From contig VBAK01000115.1 of assembly GCA_005882275.1 (NCBI GenBank), positions 23,804 through 87,803 on the forward strand: a stretch of 64,000 nucleotides of DNA. The letters run 5' to 3'. Under the pieces are notes generated by a model. It saw only the letters and a list, made by a program, of their open reading frames with translations. It was not told where the DNA came from and searched no databases. The stretch comes from Candidatus Segetimicrobium genomatis. Its GTDB lineage: Bacteria; Sysuimicrobiota; Sysuimicrobiia; Sysuimicrobiales; Segetimicrobiaceae. The position numbers and the translations under genes were made by a program. Of this stretch, positions 52,132 to 61,376 are shown in pieces (position 1 is the first letter of the stretch; each line of letters opens with the position of its first letter).

Positions 52132-53085
52132 GTGGGCCGGTACCTGATGCGGCGCCTCCTCCAGGGGGGCGCCGTGCTCGTGGGGGTGACGGTGATCGCG
52201 TTCGCCCTCCTGCACCTCGCCCCCGGGGGGCCGCTGGCCATGTACACGCTCACCACGTCGATGGGGGCGGAAGACCTGGCCCGCATCTCCCATGAACTCG
52301 GGCTGGATCAGCCGCTGCCGGTCCAATACGCGCGGTGGGCGGCCAACCTGGTCCACGGGGACTGGGGACGGTCGTACCGGGACAGCCGGCCGGTGCTCGT
52401 CGACATCGCGGACCGGCTGCCCGGCACCGTGGAGCTGATGCTGGCGTCGCTCCTGCTCGCGATCGGGATCGGCGTCGCGGTGGGGATCCTCGGCGCCCTC
52501 AGGCGCTACTCCATCTTCGACTATCTGGCGACCACGGGCGCGATGGTCAGCCTCTCGATTCCCACGTTCTGGTTCGGGCTGATGATGATCTTCGTCTTTT
52601 CCGTGACCCTCGGGTGGATTCCGTCGGGCGACATGTACTCGCTCGGCAGACCGTTCTCGCTGGTCGACCGCCTGCACCATCTGGTGGGCCCGGTCACGGT
52701 GCTCGGCCTGGTGCTGGTGGCGCCGTGGAGCCGCTACACGCGGTCGGGCATGCTGGAGGTCCTCTACCAGGACTACGTCCGGACGGCGCGGGCGAAGGGC
52801 GTGCCGGCGCCGAGGGTGGTCGTTCAGCACGCGCTCCGGAACGCGCTGATCCCGCTGCTGACCCTCGCTGGCGTGCAGCTCCCGATGTTGTTCGGCGGCG
52901 CGCTGGTGACGGAAACGGTGTTCAGCTGGCCGGGAATGGGCCGGTTTTTCGTGGACTCACTCGGCTATCGCGACTATCCGGTGCTGATGGGGATACTCAT
53001 CTTCACGGCCGTCCTGGTGATCCTGGGGAATCTCCTGGCGGATCTCCTGTACGCGGTCGTGGACCCGCGGATCCGGTTCGGATAG
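52132..53085 (+). CDS. ABC transporter permease (DppB-like)
   Basis: MRRLLQGGAVLVGVTVIAFALLHLAPGGP, YQDYVRTARAKGVPAPRVVVQHALRNALIPLLT. Confidence 0.93.
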   Translation: MGRYLMRRLLQGGAVLVGVTVIAFALLHLAPGGPLAMYTLTTSMGAEDLARISHELGLDQPLPVQYARWAANLVHGDWGRSYRDSRPVLVDIADRLPGTVELMLASLLLAIGIGVAVGILGALRRYSIFDYLATTGAMVSLSIPTFWFGLMMIFVFSVTLGWIPSGDMYSLGRPFSLVDRLHHLVGPVTVLGLVLVAPWSRYTRSGMLEVLYQDYVRTARAKGVPAPRVVVQHALRNALIPLLTLAGVQLPMLFGGALVTETVFSWPGMGRFFVDSLGYRDYPVLMGILIFTAVLVILGNLLADLLYAVVDPRIRFG

Positions 53086-53109
53086 GACCGGGCACGACCG
53101 CGGACGCCG

Positions 53110-54000
53110 ATGAGCGCGCCGGCCGCCGCCGCCGTTCGGGTCCCGGGGGGTCTCCGGGCCCGGAGGATGTCGCCGGCCGTCGCCCGCTTCACCCGCCACC
53201 GGCTGGCGATTCTGGGCGCGGCGGCCGTGGTCGTGCTCCTGCTCACCGCGATCTTTGCGCCGGACATCGCGCCGCGCAATCCGCTGTACATCGACCTCGT
53301 CGTCCGCTTCACCCCGCCGCTACACGGGGCGTTCGTGCTGGGCACCGATCCGCTGGGGCGGGATCTCCTCAGCCGCCTGATCTACGCGGGGCGCATTTCC
53401 CTCACCGTCGGATTCTCCGCCATGCTCGTGAGCGCCGTCGTCGGGACCGCGGTCGGCACGCTGGCCGCGTACCGGGGCGGAGCGGTCGACAGCGTGTTCA
53501 TGCGCGTCACCGATGTCGGCTTTTCTCTGCCAAGCATCTTCCTGCTCCTGCTGCTGGCGGCGTTCATTCCCCCCTCCGTGCTGTCCATCACCCTGATCAT
53601 CGGGCTGACCTCCTGGATGGCGACGGCCCGCCTGGTCCGGGGGCAGATCCTCACGGTGCTCAAGTTGGATTTCATCGAAGCCGCCAGGGCCGGGGGCGCC
53701 TCGGACCTCCGCCTCGTTCTGCGGCATCTGCTGCCGAACAGTACCGCCCCGGTCGTCGTGGCGGCGACGCTCAATGTCGCGGACGCGATCCTGGCCGAAT
53801 CGTATGTGAGCTTCCTAGGGTACGGCATTCAGCCGCCGCTCGCCAGTTGGGGCAACATGCTCAACAATGCGCAGAGCTACTTCGTCTCGGCGCCCTGGCT
53901 GGCGGTCTTCCCGGGGCTGATGATCACGCTCGCGGTCACCAGCATCAACTTCATCGGCGACGGCCTGCGGGACGCCCTGGACCCGCGCCTGAAGATCTAG
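53110..54000 (+). CDS. ABC transporter permease (DppC-like)
   Basis: LGTDPLGRDLLSRLIYAGRISL, DFIEAARAGGASDLRLVLRHLLPN, INFIGDGLRDALDPRLK. Confidence 0.93.
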   Translation: MSAPAAAAVRVPGGLRARRMSPAVARFTRHRLAILGAAAVVVLLLTAIFAPDIAPRNPLYIDLVVRFTPPLHGAFVLGTDPLGRDLLSRLIYAGRISLTVGFSAMLVSAVVGTAVGTLAAYRGGAVDSVFMRVTDVGFSLPSIFLLLLLAAFIPPSVLSITLIIGLTSWMATARLVRGQILTVLKLDFIEAARAGGASDLRLVLRHLLPNSTAPVVVAATLNVADAILAESYVSFLGYGIQPPLASWGNMLNNAQSYFVSAPWLAVFPGLMITLAVTSINFIGDGLRDALDPRLKI

Positions 54001-54043
54001 TGGCGCAGGGCCGCGCGCACCGGGCGGCCGGCCCGGAGCTGCG

Positions 54044-55261
54044 CTATCCCACGATCACTCCCCGGGGCTGAGTGTACTCGGCCTCCCGTTCTCCGTACTC
54101 GTGCTCTCCAACAAGGGGAGCGCCTTCCGCAAACCGGCCGGCGCGAAATGGCCGCAGGTCCGCGATCTGAGCCCGGCCGGCCGTGATCCACTCCGCGAGC
54201 GCCCGGCCGACCGCCGGCGCGGTCTTGAAGGAGGTCCCGTTGTCCCCTGTGGCAAACCAGAGGCCTTCCACCTCGGGGTGGCGGTCGATCACCGGTTTGC
54301 CATCGGGGGTGATGGTAATCACCCCTGCCCACCCGCCGCGCATCGGAGCGTCGGCAATCCCGGGGATGCGCCTCGCCAGCCGCTCGCGGGCGCGCTGAAC
54401 ATACCCGGCATCCACCCCTTCGGGCAGTTGATCGGGATCGCTGATCTCCTGCCGCTGCGACACGCCGACCAGGGTGCTCCCCCACTCCGGTCCTTCCGGG
54501 CGCAGCCACATCTCGTTGATCCCATCGATGCAGACGGGGTGCAGCGCCGCGAGCTCCGGCGGCCGGCGATACACCGACACCTGGATGCGCACCGGCTGCA
54601 GGGCCACCTGGATGCCCAGCCCCCGAAGCAACGGGAGCGCCCAGGCGCCCCCTGCGACGACCACCACCGGGGAGGCGATGGCGCCCCTGGTCGTCTCGAC
54701 CCCTGTGACCCGGCCCCTTGTCACCTGAACTTCGGTCACCTCGGTCTGAAGTCTGACCTCCCCGCCGAGCTGCCGCGCGCGCGCCGCGAACGCATGCGTC
54801 GTGGCCACCGGATCGGCGCACCCCGACTCGGGCTCGTAGGCGGCCGAGGACGCATCGTCGACCCGCCAGTATGGCGCCAGCGCCCGGAGGTCGCTCGAGC
54901 CGATCACCGTGGTGGTCACGCCGATCCGGCGCAGCATCTCGACGTTCGACCGCAGTTTTACCTCGTTGTCCGGAGAGACGAACCGGATCATCCCGGTTTG
55001 CAGAAAGCCGCTCGATCCATGGCCGACGACGTCCCCCCAGTGGTGAAAGTAGGGCAGGCTGGCCAGCGCGAGCCGCGCCTCGGGCTCGTTCGTATAGTGC
55101 ATCCGCACCAGCGCGCCGGACTTTCCGCTGGCGCCGGCGGCGAGGAAGCGCCGCTCGCAGAGCACGACCCGCTTCATGCCCCGGGAAGCCAGATGGAATG
55201 CGAGGCTCGCTCCCACCACGCCGCCGCCCACCACCACCGCGTCCGCGCTCGAAGCCATCAC
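54044..55261 (-). CDS. FAD-dependent oxidoreductase (DAO/sarcosine oxidase-like)
   Basis: AVVVGGGVVGASLAFHLASRGMKRVVLCERRFLAAGASGKSGALVRMHYTNEPEARLA. Confidence 0.92.
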   Translation of the reverse strand: MMASSADAVVVGGGVVGASLAFHLASRGMKRVVLCERRFLAAGASGKSGALVRMHYTNEPEARLALASLPYFHHWGDVVGHGSSGFLQTGMIRFVSPDNEVKLRSNVEMLRRIGVTTTVIGSSDLRALAPYWRVDDASSAAYEPESGCADPVATTHAFAARARQLGGEVRLQTEVTEVQVTRGRVTGVETTRGAIASPVVVVAGGAWALPLLRGLGIQVALQPVRIQVSVYRRPPELAALHPVCIDGINEMWLRPEGPEWGSTLVGVSQRQEISDPDQLPEGVDAGYVQRARERLARRIPGIADAPMRGGWAGVITITPDGKPVIDRHPEVEGLWFATGDNGTSFKTAPAVGRALAEWITAGRAQIADLRPFRAGRFAEGAPLVGEHEYGEREAEYTQPRGVIVG

Positions 55262-55284
55262 CCGCCCTCCCCGTTATGCGCCCG

Positions 55285-55692
55285 TCAGTGCGCGGGCGCG
55301 GCCCGGCGCTTCCGCCGGCTGTTTCGCCCGGGGCCGCCGGCAATCGGAACATCGACAATCACGTCCGTGCGATCGTAATATTGGGCGACGAGCCTGGCGG
55401 TATATTTCTTCCGGAACTGCTCCACGATTCGCTCGACCGCCGACCGGGCTCGGCTCGGGCGCCCCGCCGCCGTCAATGCCTGCCGCCCCGCCCGCACCGT
55501 GATCGTCGGATCGACGAGCACATTTCGGAACCACTGGGTCCGAGACCCATGCACCGGGAGGAGCCACAGCGTCTTCCCCTCAAGCACGAACCACACAGGA
55601 AGTTTGATTTCGCGCCCGCTGCGGCGACCTTTCACGGTGATCGTGATCTCCTCGCGATCGCGAAGCGCCTTCGCAAAGTCCACCTGGACCAT
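55285..55692 (-). CDS. Deazaflavin-dependent nitroreductase-like (DUF385/Ddn) protein
   Basis: ITVKGRRSGREIKLPVWFVLEGKTLWLLPVHGSRTQWFRNVLVDPTITVRAG. Confidence 0.7.
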   Translation of the reverse strand: MVQVDFAKALRDREEITITVKGRRSGREIKLPVWFVLEGKTLWLLPVHGSRTQWFRNVLVDPTITVRAGRQALTAAGRPSRARSAVERIVEQFRKKYTARLVAQYYDRTDVIVDVPIAGGPGRNSRRKRRAAPAH

Positions 55693-55750
55693 ATGGGGCC
55701 CACCTCCTGCGCGTGACGGCGGCCGAACCCAGGCCTGGCCTGCGGACATC

Positions 55751-55826
55751 TGGCGCGCCCGGAGGGATTTGAACCCCCGACCCTCTGCTCCGTAGGCAGA
55801 TGCTCTATCCGCTGAGCTACGGGCGC
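55751..55826 (-). tRNA. tRNA-Arg (anticodon ACG)
   Basis: GCGCCCGTAGCTCAGCGGATAGAGCATCTGCCTACGGAGCAGAGGGTCGGGGGTTCAAATCCCTCCGGGCGCGCCA; encoded CCA. Confidence 0.96.
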
Positions 55827-56083
55827 GCGGCTATCAGCATAGTACACTGCGACGGGGACAGGATCAAGCCGAAGCATTGATCTCCTGGGCTGCGCGGGGC
55901 GGGAGCTTCCTCGCCTCGCGGCCGCTCCAAGGAAGATAGGGCGCATCTCGGGCGTTCTGGAACTTGGGAACCGGCTTTGGGCGGATGGCATCCGTGCCAA
56001 CCGGGGTATATTAATGGTACACCTGCCATGTGTTGCGCTCCCGGCCTCGGCTCTGCGATCGTAAGCCTGTAGGAGGGGGAGAA

Positions 56084-56593
56084 ATGCAGCGAATCGCCAC
56101 ATCTCTTGCGGTGTTCGCCGTGGTCGCGGCCTTGAGCGCGACAGCCTCGGCTCAGGCACCCGGGATCGTGCCTGGGAAGGCCATCGGGAGCCTCGAGCTC
56201 GGCCAGGACCTCGGGCCCATCATCGGCACCCTGGGCCCCCTGCACTCCGAGGACGATCTTCCGGGAGGATCCTTCCGCGGCTACTACTGGCCGCTCAAGC
56301 GGATCGGCGTGATTATCGACCGGGAGACGAAGAAAGTCGTCGCCCTGGCCATCTCATACGATGACGGCTACCAGACGCCAAAGGGCGTGACCGCCGGCAC
56401 CGAGATGGACGTCGTCCGCTCGACGTACGGCCAGGAAGAGAGCGTTGACAGCCACCAGGAAGACGACACGCTCGTCTATGACAAGCTCGGGGTCGCCTTC
56501 GTCGTCGACAAGAGCGGCGCGCTCGGCGGCCGGGTCTCCGTGATCTTCGTCTTCGGAGAAGGCCAGTACCACGATATCTTCCAGGGCCAGTGA
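56084..56593 (+). CDS. Secreted protein of unknown function
   Basis: Signal peptide MQRIATSLAVFAVVAALSATASAQA; SD aggagggggag. Confidence 0.75.
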   Translation: MQRIATSLAVFAVVAALSATASAQAPGIVPGKAIGSLELGQDLGPIIGTLGPLHSEDDLPGGSFRGYYWPLKRIGVIIDRETKKVVALAISYDDGYQTPKGVTAGTEMDVVRSTYGQEESVDSHQEDDTLVYDKLGVAFVVDKSGALGGRVSVIFVFGEGQYHDIFQGQ

Positions 56594-56611
56594 GCCCTAG
56601 CTCGAGAAGCT

Positions 56612-57505
56612 CTAGCGGGTCCGGACGTCGAGGGCGTCGCGCAGCGCGTCACCCACAAAGAAGACCGCGACCACGGTCAACGTGATCACGATCCCGGGAG
56701 CGACGGCGAGCACCGGGTTGTTCGTGATGTAATCCTCGGCCTGGGTGAGCAGGTTGCCCCACGTCGGAATGTCCGGCGGCAGCCCGAAGCCGAGGAAGTC
56801 CAGCGCCGCCTCCGCCAGGATCGCCCCCGCCACCGCGAACGCCGCCTGCACGAGGATCGGCGCCATCGCGTTCGGCAGGATGTGCCGGAAGATGATCCGG
56901 GGCGCGCGCGCGCCCATCGCCCGGGCCTCCTCCACGAACTCGCGGGTCCGCAGCGCCAGGTACTCGGCGCGCACGATCCGCGCCAGGCCGGTCCAGCCGA
57001 AGAGCCCCAGGTAGGCGATCATCATGAGGACCGGAGCCCGACCCCCCGTCCAGTTGATGAGGATGAGGAGCAGAAAGATCGCGGGAAAGCTCAGCATGAG
57101 GTCGACCAGCCGCATGACGAGCGTGTCGACCCAGCCGCCCGCGTACCCGGCCACCGATCCCAGCACCACGCCGATCGCGCTGCCCACCAGCATCGCTGTC
57201 AGCCCCACCAGGAGGCTGACCCGGCCTCCGTAGATCACCCGGGAAAACTCATCGCGGCCGAGGTCGTCGGTGCCGAGGAGGTGCTGGCGGCTCGGCGGCG
57301 CCAGGCTGTGGTCGGGATCCAGGGCCGTCGGGCTGTAGGGGGTGATCGCGGGTGCGAGGACCGCGCTGCCGGCGACCAGCGCCAGCACCGCCAGCCCGAC
57401 CAGCGCCATGCGGTGCCGCCGAAACCGCACCCAGGCCAGAGACCAGAGCCCCTGACCGGATGGGGCGGCCAACGGGCCGGCCGGGGCGAGGACGCGTGTG
57501 TTCAT
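56612..57505 (-). CDS. ABC transporter permease (DppC-like)
   Basis: LLGTDDLGRDEFSRVIYGGRVSLLVG, EFVEEARAMGARAPRIIFRHILPNAMAP. Confidence 0.93.
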   Translation of the reverse strand: MNTRVLAPAGPLAAPSGQGLWSLAWVRFRRHRMALVGLAVLALVAGSAVLAPAITPYSPTALDPDHSLAPPSRQHLLGTDDLGRDEFSRVIYGGRVSLLVGLTAMLVGSAIGVVLGSVAGYAGGWVDTLVMRLVDLMLSFPAIFLLLILINWTGGRAPVLMMIAYLGLFGWTGLARIVRAEYLALRTREFVEEARAMGARAPRIIFRHILPNAMAPILVQAAFAVAGAILAEAALDFLGFGLPPDIPTWGNLLTQAEDYITNNPVLAVAPGIVITLTVVAVFFVGDALRDALDVRTR

Positions 57506-58471
57506 CTACTCGTACCTGATCCGGGGATCCAGGGCCGCGTAGGTGAGGTCGGCCAGCAGATTGCCGAAGACGAGGAGGGCGGCGCTGATCATCAGCCCCG
57601 CCATCTGCAGCGGGTAGTCGCGGTTGTTGAGGGCCGCGAGAAACAGCCGCCCCAGGCCGGGCCAGCCAAAGATGGACTCGGTGATGACGGCCCCGCTGAA
57701 GAGGACGGAGAGATCCAGGCCCATGATGGTGACGATGGGAATGAGGGAGTTGCGCAGGACGTGGCGGTTCAGGACCCGGCGCCGCGGCAGTCCCTTGGCG
57801 AACGCCGTCCGCACATAGTCCTGCCCCAACACCTCCAGCATCCCGCTGCGCAGGTATCGGCTCCAGCTGGCGACCGAGCCGACCCCCAGCACGGCCGCCG
57901 GCATCACCAGGTGCCGCAGGAGGTCGCCGGCCGACGTGTTCCCGATCTCGTGCATGCCGGCCACGGGCAAGAGGTGCCATCGGACCGCGAACGTCATCTG
58001 CAGCATCAGCCCGAACCAGAACGCCGGCATGGCCCACACGAAGAACGAGCCGAACGAGAGCACATTGTCGCCCCAGGAATACTTGTGGGTGGCCGCGAGC
58101 GCCCCGATCGGGAACGCGAGGGCCATCGCCAGGACGAACGCGCTGAGCATCAGCGTGATCGTCGCCGGCAGCCGCTCGGCGATCATCTCCAGCACGGGCC
58201 GGCCCGTATAGTAGGAATCGCCCCAGTGCCCGCCCGCCAGCCCCCGGAGCCAGGCGGCGTATTGGACGTACCACGGCCGGTCCAGGCCGAGCTGGTGGCG
58301 GAGGAGATCGATCCGTTCAGGCGTCACCTGCGGGTTGTGCAGGTAGACGGCGAGCGGGCCGCCGGGCGCCAGGTTCATGATGGCGTAGGCGACCAGGGAG
58401 ACCAGGAGCAGCAGCGCGCCTGCCTGGATGATCCGCTTGGCGATGTAGGACCCCATCAGCGGGTACTCCAC
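57506..58471 (-). CDS. ABC transporter permease (DppB-like)
   Basis: YIAKRIIQAGALLLLVSLVAYAIMNLAPGGP, LGQDYVRTAFAKGLPRRRVLNRHVLRNSLIPIVT. Confidence 0.93.
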   Translation of the reverse strand: MEYPLMGSYIAKRIIQAGALLLLVSLVAYAIMNLAPGGPLAVYLHNPQVTPERIDLLRHQLGLDRPWYVQYAAWLRGLAGGHWGDSYYTGRPVLEMIAERLPATITLMLSAFVLAMALAFPIGALAATHKYSWGDNVLSFGSFFVWAMPAFWFGLMLQMTFAVRWHLLPVAGMHEIGNTSAGDLLRHLVMPAAVLGVGSVASWSRYLRSGMLEVLGQDYVRTAFAKGLPRRRVLNRHVLRNSLIPIVTIMGLDLSVLFSGAVITESIFGWPGLGRLFLAALNNRDYPLQMAGLMISAALLVFGNLLADLTYAALDPRIRYE

Positions 58472-60033
58472 TCCTCAGGGGGGGTCGTGTTGAATGTCGT
58501 CACATCGTACCCCTGGACGTTGCTCGTCACGGCGGTGTTGTTGACCAGCCAGAACAGGAAGATGATCGGGACATCGCGGAACTCCAGCTCCTGGATCCGG
58601 TTGTAGATGGCATGCCGCTTCGCCTCATCGACCGTGCGGTCGGCCTCGTCGAGCAGGCGGTCCATCTCGGGATTGCTGTAGCGCTCGTCGTTTTCACCGG
58701 GGGCGCTGGCATCCTTGGGGATGTAGCTGGAGTGCCAGTTGATCTTGTTTTCCGGAAACACGCCCTGTCCCCAGGTGAAGAGCAGCGCCGCATCCTTCCC
58801 ATTCCACTGGGGCCCGTTCTGGCCAAAGAGCGCCGCGGCGCTCACCGCGCGGGTCTCCGTGTTCACGCCGATCGACCGCCAGGACTGGGCGATCACCTGC
58901 ATGGCCTGGGTCAGAATCGCGCGCCCGGAGAGGGTCCACAGCGGCACGTCGAGCCGCCTCCCGCCCTTGTAGAGCAACCCGCCGGGGCCGGGCGCGAAGC
59001 CGTCGTCGAGCAGCATCTTCCGCGCGCGGACCGGATCGTAGGGCCGGGGGCGAAGGCGCTTGTCCGCGTACGGGCCGTTCGGCACCATGTCGCTGACGGC
59101 CGGCTCGGCCTGGCCCTTCATGACGTTGCGGATGATCGACTCCTTGGGCGTCGCGTAATCGAGCGCCTGCCGGACGGCGCTCTCGCGGAGGAACTCGTAC
59201 TCGTCGAGCTGGACCAGCGCGTAGGTGGGATCGAGGTATCGCTTGACGGCGAGGGTGGGGACGCGCGCAATCTCCTGGAGCCGGGCCGCTGGCACGTTCA
59301 GGAGGTTCAACTCCCCGGCCTTCAATAAGTTGACCTGCGTATTCTGGTCCGGCACGATGCGCACGATGATGCGCTGCAGTCTGGCCCTCTTCCCCCAGTA
59401 GGACGGGTTGGCCGTCAGGGTGACGTGATCGTCGGTGACAAACTCCGAGACATAGAACGGGCCGGTCCCGACCGGCTTCTGGTTGAACGGCGTCCGGTTG
59501 ATCTGGTCGGCTGCAAGGGAGCCGAGCAGATGCTGGGGCACGATCGCCGATCCCATCACCTGATCGCGGAACGGAGCGTACGGCTCTTTGAGCCGGTAGA
59601 CAACGGTCAGCGGATCCGGGGTCTCGACCGAGGCGATCTTGTCGAACCCCGTCGCGTAGGTGATGTGCACGTCCCGATTCGTCGCCAGCTGCCAGGCGAA
59701 CTTCACGTCCGCCGAGGTGAACGGGGCGCCGTCCGACCACCGCACGCCGGACCGGAGCGTGAACGTCCACCTGAGGCCGTCGGGGCTGACCGTATAGCCC
59801 GTCGCCAGCGCCGGCACCCACTCCCCCTTGAGGTTCACCGTGTAGAGGCTGTCGAACGTGAATCGATAGACGGCGCTGCTGGCGGCGAGGCTGTGCAGGT
59901 AGGGGTTGAGGTTATCGGGATTATCGCCGATGACCATGACAAAGGTGCCTGGGGCCGGACCGGCCAGCGATCCTTGGATAGGGGAGAGCAGGCAGAGCGA
60001 GACGAGGGCGAGAATGGCGAGCCGGTTTCCCAT
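58456..60033 (-). CDS. Peptide ABC transporter substrate-binding protein (family 5)
   Basis: MGNRLAILALVSLCLLSPIQG signal; DNPDNLNPYLHSLAASSAVYRFTFDSLY, WTFTLRSGVRWSDGAPFTSADVKFAW. Confidence 0.92.
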   Translation of the reverse strand: MGNRLAILALVSLCLLSPIQGSLAGPAPGTFVMVIGDNPDNLNPYLHSLAASSAVYRFTFDSLYTVNLKGEWVPALATGYTVSPDGLRWTFTLRSGVRWSDGAPFTSADVKFAWQLATNRDVHITYATGFDKIASVETPDPLTVVYRLKEPYAPFRDQVMGSAIVPQHLLGSLAADQINRTPFNQKPVGTGPFYVSEFVTDDHVTLTANPSYWGKRARLQRIIVRIVPDQNTQVNLLKAGELNLLNVPAARLQEIARVPTLAVKRYLDPTYALVQLDEYEFLRESAVRQALDYATPKESIIRNVMKGQAEPAVSDMVPNGPYADKRLRPRPYDPVRARKMLLDDGFAPGPGGLLYKGGRRLDVPLWTLSGRAILTQAMQVIAQSWRSIGVNTETRAVSAAALFGQNGPQWNGKDAALLFTWGQGVFPENKINWHSSYIPKDASAPGENDERYSNPEMDRLLDEADRTVDEAKRHAIYNRIQELEFRDVPIIFLFWLVNNTAVTSNVQGYDVTTFNTTPPEEWSTR

Positions 60034-60125
60034 ATGCCTCTCCGAGTCGCAGGTCCGTGTGGGCCGCGAGACCCCTTTCCCCCATTCCCTTTTTCCCATT
60101 CTAGGCGGACATATGAGGGTCCGCC

Positions 60126-60154
60126 TTGTCAATCGCACCTCCGGCGGGTACACT
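60126..60154 (+). promoter_or_regulatory. Promoter for tRNA-Ser and downstream selenoprotein (TTGTCA-17-TACACT)
   Basis: TTGTCA (60126-60131), 17-bp spacer, TACACT (60149-60154), about 8 bp before tRNA 5' end. Confidence 0.55.
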
Positions 60155-60162
60155 GAGCACGA

Positions 60163-60253
60163 GGAGGGGTGGCCGAGCGGTCCAAGGCGACGGTTTGCTA
60201 AACCGTGACCCTTTAACCGGGGTCCGTGGGTTCGAATCCCACCCCCTCCGCCA
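60163..60253 (+). tRNA. tRNA-Ser (anticodon GCU)
   Basis: Class II cloverleaf GGAGGGGTGGCCGAGCGGTCCAAGGCGACGGTTTGCTAAACCGTG...GGGTTCGAATCCCACCCCCTCCGCCA. Confidence 0.96.
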
Positions 60254-60264
60254 ATTCATCTCCC

Positions 60265-61260
60265 ATGAATGCCTCCGACGATTACAGCCAGAAGGGCCCT
60301 GCGGTTGGGTCGACGTTCCCCGATGTCCGCCTGCCCGACCAGACCGGAGGGTCGGTGGACCTGCACGCTGCCAGACGGGGGCGACAGGCCGTCGTCGTCT
60401 TCTATCGGAGCGCCCTATGGTGACCATTCTGTAAGACGCAGCTCGTCGAGCTGCAGAAGATCACAGGAGACCTCGACGCCAAGGGGATCGCACTCTTCGC
60501 CATCAGTTACGATTCCGTCGAGGCGCTGGCAAGCTTTTCGGCTAAACAGGGCATCACCTACCCGTTGCTGTCGGATCAGGGGAGCCGCGTGATCCGGGAG
60601 CTCGGGCTCCTCGACGAACACCTCGACCGCCACCACGCCGAGTTCGGGCGGCCCGTCCGGGACGACCAACGGGGCGTCGCCTACCCGAGCGTTTTCCTGC
60701 TCGATGCCGGCGGGATGGTGGTGCGAAAGCGGGCGCACCGCAACTACCGGATCCGGGACACCGGGGCGGGGCTGGTCGAGGAGATGCTCGGCGGCACGGC
60801 CTCAGCGCACGGCGTCGAAGCTGCCGCCGATGACGAGGTCGTGCGGATACGAGCCTACCTCGATTCGCCGACGTACCGCTGGTACCAACGGCTGCGCGTC
60901 GTCGTGGACGTGGCGGTTCAGGACGGATACCACATCTACGGGACGCCGATCCCGGAGGGGTATGTGCCCTTGAGCGCGGCCATCGATCCCATCGACGGGC
61001 TGGAGGTGGGTGAGGCCGACTGGCCGCGGCCCCATCCCTTCCGTGAGAGCGGGCTCTCGGAGGAGTTTTGGGTCCACGAGGGGACCGTGCGCGGGAGCAT
61101 CCCGCTGATGTTCACGAAGGACGGCACGGGGGATCACCGCATCCGCGTCACCGTGCGGTACCAGGCATGCAGTGCGACCGCGTGCCTGCCGCCGGCCCAC
61201 GTCCGGTTCGAGCTCCCGGTGCACGAAGTCGCGGCGGTCGACGCGCCGGCCAAGCAGTAG
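60265..61260 (+). CDS. Selenoprotein: peroxiredoxin/redoxin-like (UPFC) fused to DsbD-N-like domain; Sec at UGA 60421-60423
   Basis: Read-through ...GRQAVVVFYRSALWUPFCKTQLVELQKITGDLDAKGIALFAISYDSVEAL...; same frame before and after UGA; C-terminal VRYQACSATACLPPAHVRFELPV. ORF track splits it into 60226-60423 and 60565-61260. Confidence 0.93.
60438..60454 (+). promoter_or_regulatory. Candidate bacterial SECIS hairpin
   Basis: GCAGCTC-GTC-GAGCTGC perfect 7-bp stem, starting 14 nt after the in-frame UGA. Confidence 0.6.
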
Positions 61261-61310
61261 ATCCGATCCGCAAGGCTCGTGCCACGGAACCACACCGCCT
61301 CTTGACGAAG

Positions 61311-61330
61311 TTAGTCTTATATGGTACTAA
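61311..61330. promoter_or_regulatory. Palindromic operator candidate (TTAGTnnnATATnnnACTAA)
   Basis: 20-bp interrupted palindrome just downstream of TTGACG, upstream of the SRPBCC-MarR pair. Confidence 0.5.
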
Positions 61331-61376
61331 TCTATCATCTCGGGCTTGTCGGTCGCCGCCGGAGAGGAGAGTGCGA

